This document shows positions 16,129 to 22,800 of a DNA stretch of 32,993 nucleotides, one piece after another (position 1 is the first letter of the stretch; every line of letters begins with the position of its first letter). This DNA comes from Candidatus Hatepunaea meridiana. GTDB lineage: Bacteria; Electryoneota; AABM5-125-24; Hatepunaeales; Hatepunaeaceae. The stretch is taken from assembly GCA_030765125.1 (NCBI GenBank), contig JAVCDD010000062.1, positions 1 to 32,993 on the forward strand. Direction: 5' to 3'. The position numbers were made by a program, and so were the translations under genes. The notes beneath the pieces were generated by a model. The model saw only the letters and a list, made by a program, of their open reading frames with translations. It did not search any database and had not been told where the DNA came from.

Positions 16129-17194
16129 CTTCCTGCTTTAACATTTCCAGTACTTCGTGGATGTTGTTCTTATCAGCAAAAATGGCGATCTTTCTATAAC
16201 CTTCACCGTAAACAGGATCCGTTGACTTATCGAGTCCGTTCAGAAAAAACTGCCCTCGCTTTGTGTACATACGTTTATAGATCAAACTGGAAGCCCAGTT
16301 AGCACTGCCTTCCAATAGTTCAATGGAAGCTGATGAAACATCGTTTTCGTGCTGCCAGGCATGCATCAACTCGTGAGCCAGGATACCTCGCATAAAGTCC
16401 TCAGGAGCTCCATACAAGGCTCGGATGACAGCACTTTCATCGCCGGGTTTAGTATTTCCATCTTTCCATTCAATATATGCGAATGTGTGTGAATGAGTAT
16501 AAGGTTCTTGTTTTTTAACAAGCGCGGAATTTTCAACTAATTCTATTCTGACTCTCAGTGTTTTAACAACGATTCCCAGCGAAGCCATTTCAGCGCGAAT
16601 CTCTTCTAATAGTCGCCGCGCATGTTCCGGGCTGGTAACAGATTCAGAAGCACAAACCGGACAGAGCCAGCGTTTATCATCTAACTTAAATCCATCATCC
16701 TGCCATATCAATCTTCCGCAGACGGCGCATACGGGGTATTCCTTTGTGTGACGAGGATGAAACCGATTACCCCAGTAATCGGTTATATAACTGTTTTCAA
16801 GAGGTTCACCACAAATATCACAGCGCGGAGCGACATATTTAGTGTAGCATTCTGTGTGATAAGCCGATCCCTGGTAGGTGATATATTTCTTTTCAGTGAT
16901 AGATTTACCACAATATGCGCAGACAGGACGATGTAACCGTTCCAGGCAGGCTGGATGGTAGTATTTACCATCTGTATCGCGTAAATATTCACCCTCGATC
17001 TGTTTATTGCAGGCAGCACAACGGAAGCATTCCGGGTGATACAATTTACCGTCAACCACAGCAGCAGTCTTGGTGATGACCTTGCCACATGCGGCGCAAC
17101 GAAATACGTTCTCTTCCTCGGTATCGCTTGAATCACAAAAAGCACTAGCTGAAAGAAGCAGCAATACAATGAGTATTATTCTGAATTTAATCAT
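16118..17194 (-). CDS. Exported LIM-domain / DA1-like zinc metallopeptidase
   Basis: 358 residues with a signal peptide (MIKFRIILIVLLLLSASAF). A canonical LIM domain follows (Cys33, Cys36, His53, Cys56, Cys59, Cys62, His80, Cys83). Then come three further treble-clef zinc knuckles: C92/C95/H113/C116, C125/C128/H146/H149 and C156/C159/C178/C181. From ~185 the sequence matches the C-terminal peptidase of plant DA1: 'ILAHELMHAWQH' with zinc ligands His274 and His278, catalytic Glu275, and a probable third ligand Glu295 in 'LLEGSANW'. DA1 is a ubiquitin-activated peptidase in plants; the target of this exported form is unknown. The gene overlaps the ABC ATPase gene by 11 nt. LIM domains are rare in bacteria. 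Confidence 0.85.
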   Translation of the reverse strand: MIKFRIILIVLLLLSASAFCDSSDTEEENVFRCAACGKVITKTAAVVDGKLYHPECFRCAACNKQIEGEYLRDTDGKYYHPACLERLHRPVCAYCGKSITEKKYITYQGSAYHTECYTKYVAPRCDICGEPLENSYITDYWGNRFHPRHTKEYPVCAVCGRLIWQDDGFKLDDKRWLCPVCASESVTSPEHARRLLEEIRAEMASLGIVVKTLRVRIELVENSALVKKQEPYTHSHTFAYIEWKDGNTKPGDESAVIRALYGAPEDFMRGILAHELMHAWQHENDVSSASIELLEGSANWASSLIYKRMYTKRGQFFLNGLDKSTDPVYGEGYRKIAIFADKNNIHEVLEMLKQEGEK

Positions 17195-17216
17195 TGAGTT
17201 ATAAAGAAATCACTGG

Positions 17217-17290
17217 GTAGGACAGACATTCTTGTCTGTCAGCTCTATCCCGTTAGTTGAACCTTTGACAGACAAGAATGTCTATCCTAC
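17217..17290. repeat. Inverted repeat, GTAGGACAGACATTC family
   Basis: Arms of 24 nt (17217-17240 and 17267-17290) match at 23 positions; the spacer is 26 nt. Each arm is itself a small hairpin (GACAGACA/TGTCTGTC type). Related copies occur at 2317-2372, about 263-279 and 32118-32147. Confidence 0.8.
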
Positions 17291-17342
17291 TCAGGATTCA
17301 AAGGATAATATTTGGTTTTATACTTAAAATTGCAAGCTATCC

Positions 17343-17374
17343 CGATACTCCAACACCTCGATACTCCGACACTT
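17343..17374. repeat. Octamer-word repeat (4 units)
   Basis: Four consecutive 8-nt words: CGATACTC, CAACACCT, CGATACTC, CGACACTT. The array ends 9 bp before the PBP1 stop codon. Similar words recur at 21417-21465. Confidence 0.7.
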
Positions 17375-17383
17375 TAAGATACG

Positions 17384-19369
17384 CTACTTGACTGAATCCC
17401 GTTTTGCTTTAGTGAGTAGTTTTTCAGCATCTCTAATAAGCATCGCAATAGGGATATAACCGCTTTTCGGTTCCTGGCTGATAACGCCTTTGACCGGTTC
17501 AATATAATATCGTCTTATCCTTGAAGGACGCGGGAATTCACGGCTTGGTTCGTATGCGGTTGCGTTAATCATGAAGTCCGCCCAGATTGGCGCAGCACCG
17601 GACGCTCCGGTAACGCCAGAACCTTTTTCAAGCTTCATCGGGTGATTGTCATCATAACCTACCCAGACTGCTGTTACTAAGTATGGTGTAGCGCCAATGA
17701 ACCAAGAATCTCGAAAACCACTTGAAGTGCCTGTTTTTCCGATTGCAATACCTTTGAAACCTTTCCGTCTTACAATTGACCCGGTTCCTCCATCTAAAAC
17801 ACCGGTCATCATATCGAGTAATTGATAAACGGTTTCCGGTGCGAAGCGTGATTCGCCAGCAGTTAGATGTTCATACATAATTTCACCACCGGGTCGTTCA
17901 ATGCGACGTACCAGATGAGGTTCGAGTGCTGTGCCGCCTCTTGCTAATGTAGCGTACACATTAGTTATTTCCAAAGGTGTCAGACCTTGAGCGCCAAGAC
18001 AAAGTGACAAATGAGGTTCTAATTTGGTTGTGATCCCCAGTGCATAAGCGTTCTTAACTACTCTTTGCGGTCTTACTTTTTCAATAAGTTGGGCGGCAAC
18101 GCTGTTGCGGGATCGCATCAAGGCTAACTTTAGTGTCATCTTGCCCTGATATTTATTATCGAAATTGTGCGGTTTCCAAGTTCGTTTCTTATCTATTTGG
18201 AGAACTATAGGTTTATCTGTAACTAATGTAGCAGGATTGAATTCTCCTTTTTCAAGCGCTGTCAAATAAACTATTGGCTTGAAAGATGACCCCGGCTGTC
18301 GAAGTGCTTTTACCGCTCTATTATATGGACTGGCTGCATAATCACGACCTCCGACAAGCGCTACAATCTGACCCGTTCCAACGTCAATAGCCACAAGTGC
18401 GCCCTCGAGACGACTTTCCTTGCCTTTTTTCAGCGGTTTGAGTTTTTCCTCCAGCTTATCCAAGCCCGAAGTTATTGCACGTTGAGCGAAATTTTGCAGA
18501 CGAGTATCAATGCTGGTATTGATTCTGACTCCACCATAATTAACCGGATCTGAACCAACTGCTTTCCGCGTTAGTTCCAGTGCATAATCCACTTCATAAG
18601 ATCCACCGCCTTTGCGTCTGGTTTTATCAGTCAGTTTAATCGGAAGCGCAATCAAACTATCAACGTCATTCGGTCTAACCAAATTTAATGCTGCCATCCG
18701 TCTGATGATAATCTGCTGCCTTCCTTTGGCACGATCCAGATGTCTAAACGGATTCAGGCGAGATGGTGCATTTGGTAAACCAGCTAACAACGCAGCTTCG
18801 TGAACATCAAGTTCAGAAGCGTGTTTCCCGAAGTAAGTTCGTGATGCCCTTTCTATACCATAAGAATATTGCCCGAATGGCACCAAGTTGCAATAGGCTT
18901 CAAGTATCTCATCCTTGGTGAATCGGTCTTCGATTGCCATAGCTGCCATAGCTTCCAACAGCTTACGTTTCCATGATCGATCCAGTGAGAAGAAGAGGTT
19001 TTTAGATAATTGCTGAGTTATTGAGCTGCCTCCGGGCGCTCCGCCAAACCGGATAATATTCTGTAAAAATGCACGGAAAGTAGCAATATGATCTACGCCT
19101 CGGTGTTTATGAAAGCGTTTGTCTTCGGCAGCGATTACTGCTTTCTGGAAATTGGAAGATATACGATTCAGCGATACATAATCACGTCCACCGGATGTAC
19201 TTATCAGATCCCCGTTACGACCGTATATTTCAGTTGTTGGCGATGATGCAAGCAGTCTTAAATCATCAGGTAAACGTGGAATTTGTGAGACAAGAGACAG
19301 GAAAGTTATAAAGCCGGTCAGGATAAAGATAAAGACTAACCCACATAGCAGATACAATATTTTCTTCAC
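17384..19369 (-). CDS. Class A penicillin-binding protein (PBP1-type glycosyltransferase/transpeptidase)
   Basis: 661 residues from a GTG with GGAGGT 7 nt upstream, overlapping the preceding stop (GTGA). An N-terminal membrane anchor spans ~4-28. The GT51 domain shows 'AAEDKRFHKHRGVD' (catalytic Glu82), 'GGSSITQQLSKN', 'RKLLEAMAAMAIE' and 'EAYCNLVPFG'. The transpeptidase domain has SSFK (Ser361), SRN (420-422) and KTG (545-547). It polymerises lipid II and crosslinks peptidoglycan in the periplasm. All catalytic motifs are intact. Length is close to PBP1b/PBP2c-type enzymes; mrcA or mrcB cannot be chosen from sequence alone. Confidence 0.95.
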   Translation of the reverse strand: MKKILYLLCGLVFIFILTGFITFLSLVSQIPRLPDDLRLLASSPTTEIYGRNGDLISTSGGRDYVSLNRISSNFQKAVIAAEDKRFHKHRGVDHIATFRAFLQNIIRFGGAPGGSSITQQLSKNLFFSLDRSWKRKLLEAMAAMAIEDRFTKDEILEAYCNLVPFGQYSYGIERASRTYFGKHASELDVHEAALLAGLPNAPSRLNPFRHLDRAKGRQQIIIRRMAALNLVRPNDVDSLIALPIKLTDKTRRKGGGSYEVDYALELTRKAVGSDPVNYGGVRINTSIDTRLQNFAQRAITSGLDKLEEKLKPLKKGKESRLEGALVAIDVGTGQIVALVGGRDYAASPYNRAVKALRQPGSSFKPIVYLTALEKGEFNPATLVTDKPIVLQIDKKRTWKPHNFDNKYQGKMTLKLALMRSRNSVAAQLIEKVRPQRVVKNAYALGITTKLEPHLSLCLGAQGLTPLEITNVYATLARGGTALEPHLVRRIERPGGEIMYEHLTAGESRFAPETVYQLLDMMTGVLDGGTGSIVRRKGFKGIAIGKTGTSSGFRDSWFIGATPYLVTAVWVGYDDNHPMKLEKGSGVTGASGAAPIWADFMINATAYEPSREFPRPSRIRRYYIEPVKGVISQEPKSGYIPIAMLIRDAEKLLTKAKRDSVK

Positions 19370-20166
19370 TTGTCAACCTCCTTTGGTATTAAGGAAGTAT
19401 CTGATTTATCCCACGTTAGTTTCCATTTCAAACGAGCCAGAGATGCCGTAGGTATAATGTAAGTTGTGATATTGGTTCCCGAAAAGCTTTCAGCTTCAAA
19501 AGCTATAACACTGAACTCATCGGCTCCCGCAAGGGGGTGAATACCGACTCTAACGACCTGTCTGGGAAGTTTAAGCATTATATCAGGATCAGTGAAGATG
19601 GCATTGCGCTCGTATTCCGGGAATTTTTTAAAGATGGTAAAGAATCGCTCAGCAAGATAAATTTTGTTATTAAAAGCAGGATTGTCGGATAACATTCCGG
19701 GAATGGTCTTACCGTACTCTTCAGCGGTTTTAGTAAGTGGTTGTTTAATGGATACACTTTGTATCATTCGGTTATTACCACCGATAAGGTAGATTGTAAT
19801 TTGATCTCCCTTTCTCCATACGGATGCTCGCAACCAATCGTCTCCTCGGTATAATTTCATCAAATCAGTTGATCTGATGAGTTCTTGCCGGATTGTTATA
19901 GGTAGAGTAAGGTATAATTCAACGAATTTTGCCGGTGAGACAGGGACACCTTGTCCTTCTGGAAGCAGGTCGAATAACTCTCCGAAGCTCGACACGAGTT
20001 CGGTTCGAGCGCGCAACTTGGCGGATTCAGAGGCTTCCTCATCCAACTTCCTGGCGGCATCCTGAGTACGACGTTGTTGTTCCCATGATCTGCCCCAAGC
20101 TTCCCGATCCTGGTTGCGCTTGTTAAGGTAATGACCGGCGATCCTCTCGACAAAGTGCGATTGCAT
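19366..20166 (-). CDS. Unknown protein, likely membrane-anchored, coupled to PBP1
   Basis: 266 residues from the ATG at 20166, but that start has no proper ribosome site. The same frame stays open to 20295 and encodes a clear transmembrane segment just upstream (LWIPLGLLITIAVLAFVE), preceded by basic residues. No ATG, GTG or TTG occurs there; an ATA at 20283 has GAGG 6 nt upstream, and an ATT at 20265 is another option. The visible chain has a basic/acidic helical region (~10-65, probable coiled coil) followed by a mixed alpha/beta domain. I recognise no family. Its stop overlaps the PBP1 start, suggesting a PBP1 partner or regulator in the periplasm. Confidence 0.7.
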   Translation of the reverse strand: MQSHFVERIAGHYLNKRNQDREAWGRSWEQQRRTQDAARKLDEEASESAKLRARTELVSSFGELFDLLPEGQGVPVSPAKFVELYLTLPITIRQELIRSTDLMKLYRGDDWLRASVWRKGDQITIYLIGGNNRMIQSVSIKQPLTKTAEEYGKTIPGMLSDNPAFNNKIYLAERFFTIFKKFPEYERNAIFTDPDIMLKLPRQVVRVGIHPLAGADEFSVIAFEAESFSGTNITTYIIPTASLARLKWKLTWDKSDTSLIPKEVDK

Positions 20167-20302
20167 CTCAACGAACGCCAGAACAGCAATCGTGATCAGA
20201 AGTCCGAGCGGAATCCATAAGCTGTTGGTTTTAGGTTTGGATTCCGCTCGGGCGCGTTTGTGAATATTACCGTAAGGTGATATGTTTATCCTCGCTTACT
20301 AT

Positions 20303-20366
20303 AAAGTAACAAGTGTAAAGTGAAAAAGTGCATTACTTGTAACTTGTAACTTGTAATTTGCAACTT
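20303..20366. repeat. Heptamer-word repeat cluster, inverted halves
   Basis: The left half has AGT-initial words (AGTAACA, AGTGTAA, then AGTGAAAA). The right half is ACTTGTA three times, ATTTGCA, then ACTT. The two halves are complementary. The last word overlaps the trxA stop codon (TTA at 20365-20367 on the plus strand). Confidence 0.75.
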
Positions 20367-20688
20367 AAATAAAGGGTTTAAATAGGTTTTCTATTTCTGC
20401 TTTTGGCATTGCACCGATAACTTGCTTAACCATTTGTCCGTTCTTAAAAATCAACATTGTCGGAATGGAAGAAATGCCGTATTTCATCGCATATTCTTTA
20501 TTATCATCAACATTGAGTTTACAGACTTTGAGTTTACCTTTATATTCAGCCGCAATCTGCACCAAGAAGGGTGCCACCATGAGACAGGGCTGGCACCAGG
20601 GAGCCCAGATGTCAACTAATACAGGTATATTGGATTTAATAACCTCCGCTTCAAATTCAGCGTCAGTTAATGTTACGTAATCAGCCAT
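20365..20688 (-). CDS. trxA: Thioredoxin with WCQPC active site
   Basis: 107 residues, ATG with AAGG about 7 nt upstream. Full thioredoxin fold: 'VLVDIWAPWCQPC' with redox Cys pair, 'KLNVDDNKEYAMKYGISSIP' with the cis-Pro loop, and 'TMLIFKNG'. There is no signal peptide, so it is cytoplasmic. The active site is WCQPC instead of the standard WCGPC; the first position between the two Cys tunes redox potential and partner choice. The stop codon lies in a heptamer repeat. It could be general-purpose or specialised. Confidence 0.94.
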   Translation of the reverse strand: MADYVTLTDAEFEAEVIKSNIPVLVDIWAPWCQPCLMVAPFLVQIAAEYKGKLKVCKLNVDDNKEYAMKYGISSIPTMLIFKNGQMVKQVIGAMPKAEIENLFKPFI

Positions 20689-20724
20689 TTTCAGCCTTTC
20701 GTTTGTGTTTTATGTTTAATTAGA

Positions 20725-20746
20725 ACCACATAATATAAGATGTGGT
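20725..20746. other. Small hairpin in the trxA upstream region
   Basis: Perfect 7-bp inverted repeat ACCACAT-N8-ATGTGGT about 37 bp upstream of trxA. It may be an operator or a weak terminator of the upstream gene; no T-run of note. Confidence 0.3.
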
Positions 20747-20874
20747 ATTTATTACTCTTAAAGATTTACGTGTTTACAATTATTTTGTTTGTGTTTAATG
20801 ATACTTTATAATTCATAATATGACAAGGATTTCTAAAAGTAGTTATTGGTGAAATCAGTTTACAACCCAAAACT

Positions 20875-21330
20875 TCACTTATTCTCACTTTTATTATTGA
20901 ATATCGAAGCCTGCGGCGGTCCAATCATCCCACATTTAGGAATCAAGATGGCTTTGCTGAAATGGGTCAGGGCGTTGCGGTAGTGGTTATCCTTGATTCT
21001 GAGCCATCTTAATATGCACTTCTCGCGCAAGAATTGTTTTGCATCTTCCAGATTAGCGTAGAATTTCCTGTCTATTAATTCCTTAAAAAAACCCTTCTCA
21101 TCCATTCCACTCATCAGCAACCCTCCTTGAATCCGGTGACGGATGTTGTCCGCACACTCAATCCAATAGGGAATTTCATAATCATCTTCAACTTTTGTAA
21201 TAAGAATTACACCTGCTTCAAAAGGTACGTCTTTAGGCAATATACTACGAAAATTAACTGATCGTTTATCGCATAACTCGATCAGCGAATTAGCTAATTT
21301 ATTTTGCCAGTCTGGTTGGTTTAGAATCAT
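20875..21330 (-). CDS. Unknown small protein with faint GIY-YIG-like pattern
   Basis: 151 residues; ATG with AAGGAG 5 nt upstream, so a real gene. The segment 'AGVILITKVEDDYEIPYWIE' then 'CADNIRHRIQGG' resembles the opening of a GIY-YIG nuclease (G-V-x-L-I ... Y-W-I-E ... N-I-R-x-R). 'ILRWLRIKDNHYRNALTHF' resembles the later helix. The metal-binding Glu expected after that Arg is not visible, so if homologous it is probably catalytically dead. The name is tentative. Flanked by word repeats on its upstream side. Confidence 0.7.
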   Translation of the reverse strand: MILNQPDWQNKLANSLIELCDKRSVNFRSILPKDVPFEAGVILITKVEDDYEIPYWIECADNIRHRIQGGLLMSGMDEKGFFKELIDRKFYANLEDAKQFLREKCILRWLRIKDNHYRNALTHFSKAILIPKCGMIGPPQASIFNNKSENK

Positions 21331-21347
21331 TTATACTCCTTGTTGTG

Positions 21348-21465
21348 AAGTTACAAGTGACAAGTATCAAGTGCGAAAGTATGAAAGTGCAAAAGTGCGA
21401 AAACGAGAAAGAAATCCTAATACTCAGACACTACAACACACACACCTCGACACTACAATATTCTA
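21348..21465. repeat. Two adjacent word-repeat clusters
   Basis: 21348-21411 runs as three 7-nt words (AGTTACA, AGTGACA, AGTATCA) and then 8-nt words (AGTGCGAA, AGTATGAA, AGTGCAAA, AGTGCGAA). 21417-21465 has words of the ATACTC/GACACT/CACCTCGA type, shared with 17343-17374. The switch from 7 to 8 nt within one array is clear. Confidence 0.75.
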
Positions 21466-21483
21466 TGCCTTTGTGATTAAAAT

Positions 21484-22722
21484 TTAATCCTCGTTACAGA
21501 TTACGCCCCTAAGCGCCGTCCACGTTGCCGTTCTCGGGCTGGCGAGGTAGGTGTCTCCCATTCCCTGCTTGCCTTTGAAGTTGCGGTTTGAGGTTGATAC
21601 CTGGACTTCACCGGTGCCGGTCATTCCGATCTGACCCGATGCACAGCCGCCGCAGCCGGGATGACTTACAATAGCGCCTGCTTTCACCAGATCAGACATC
21701 GTTCCGTCTCCAAGTATTCGCTCATAGACTTCACGGGTTGCTGGAACCATTCGCAGCATTATGCCATCCTTGACCTTTTTACCAGTCAATATATCCGCAG
21801 CCGCGCGGAAATCCTCCCATCTGCCGTTTGTGCAAGACCCGACAAAGACGCTGTCCACCTTGATATCGTTTAGATCGTTAGCTGGTACGGCGCCGTTTGG
21901 ATCAGGTGGTGGTGAAACGAGTGGAACCAGTTTGGAAACATCAAAACTGTACTCTGATTCATATACGGCGTCTTCATTTGCGACTGGCTGAACGACTTCG
22001 CGGTCAAACTTTTCCTTATAGAAATCGCTTACCAATGATGATGGCGGCAGAAAGAACGAGATTGCTCCGGTTTCCGTGGCATCCGAACAAAGTGTTATAC
22101 GACCCGCTAAATCAAGTCGTTGGACAACACCTCCATCGATTTCAACAGCTAACCCTAACGCTTTGGTTGTGCCGAGTTTCCGCAACAGGAACAGGGCAAT
22201 ATCCTTTGCTGATACTGAATCCGGTGGCAGTCCTTCGAGATGAACTCGTATTGTTGCAGGTACTTCAAACCAGGTTCTACCGGATTTAAAGATATAAGCG
22301 ATGTCCATATCGCCCATTCCCTGCCCGAAGGCGCACATAGCTGCCATTATATTGAAATGACTGTCAGTTCCAACAGCGGTATCACCTGGGGACACTAATC
22401 CGCTTTCCATAGCCACATGCGTTCCTATACCGGCATCAACATCGTAAACCTTTGCTCCCCATTTGCGCGCAAACAACCGACAGCGATGCTGGTTATCGGC
22501 ATAACCGATAGTATTCGCCGGTGCATTGGTATCGAACGTGAAGTAGGTATGCGAAGGATCCAACAGGGGATTATCAGGGAAGTGCTTATCAAGTTGCTTC
22601 ACAACATTCGGTCCTCCAAAGTCCCGCGCCGACCGATAATCCACGTTCATCCAGACAACTTCACCGGCTTTGACAATGTTGCTGTCTGAATGAGCGGTAA
22701 TTATTTGTTCTATTATGGTCAA
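21484..22722 (-). CDS. Aconitase-superfamily large subunit (LeuC/homoaconitase-like)
   Basis: 412 residues from a TTG start; the first residues 'TIIEQIITAH' fit the family's N-terminus. [4Fe-4S] ligands are Cys297 ('GSCTNGR'), Cys357 and Cys360 ('HPGCGGC'). Also conserved are 'APANTIGYA', 'VGTDSHF', 'ATETGA' and 'STSNRNFKGKQG'. Enzymes of this group (LeuC, homoaconitase, dimethylmaleate hydratase) dehydrate and rehydrate hydroxyacids with a separate small subunit. No small subunit is adjacent. The usual 'HDGT'-type loop is 'RDFGGPNVV' here and DSHT is DSHF, so the substrate cannot be assigned; LeuC is only one option. Confidence 0.85.
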   Translation of the reverse strand: MTIIEQIITAHSDSNIVKAGEVVWMNVDYRSARDFGGPNVVKQLDKHFPDNPLLDPSHTYFTFDTNAPANTIGYADNQHRCRLFARKWGAKVYDVDAGIGTHVAMESGLVSPGDTAVGTDSHFNIMAAMCAFGQGMGDMDIAYIFKSGRTWFEVPATIRVHLEGLPPDSVSAKDIALFLLRKLGTTKALGLAVEIDGGVVQRLDLAGRITLCSDATETGAISFFLPPSSLVSDFYKEKFDREVVQPVANEDAVYESEYSFDVSKLVPLVSPPPDPNGAVPANDLNDIKVDSVFVGSCTNGRWEDFRAAADILTGKKVKDGIMLRMVPATREVYERILGDGTMSDLVKAGAIVSHPGCGGCASGQIGMTGTGEVQVSTSNRNFKGKQGMGDTYLASPRTATWTALRGVICNED

Positions 22723-22737
22723 GACAAATCCAATATA

Positions 22738-22800
22738 AAGTTACAAGTTCGCAAGTTTATAGGAAATCACAGCATTACAACATTGCAATATCACAACATC
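22738..22800. repeat. Word-repeat cluster overlapping a stop codon
   Basis: AGTTACA, AGTTCGCA, AGTTTATA at the left. At 22769-22800 there are four octamers: ACAGCATT, ACAACATT, GCAATATC, ACAACATC. The last octamer supplies two bases of the TGA stop of the TldE-like gene (complement of 22799-22801). Confidence 0.75.
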
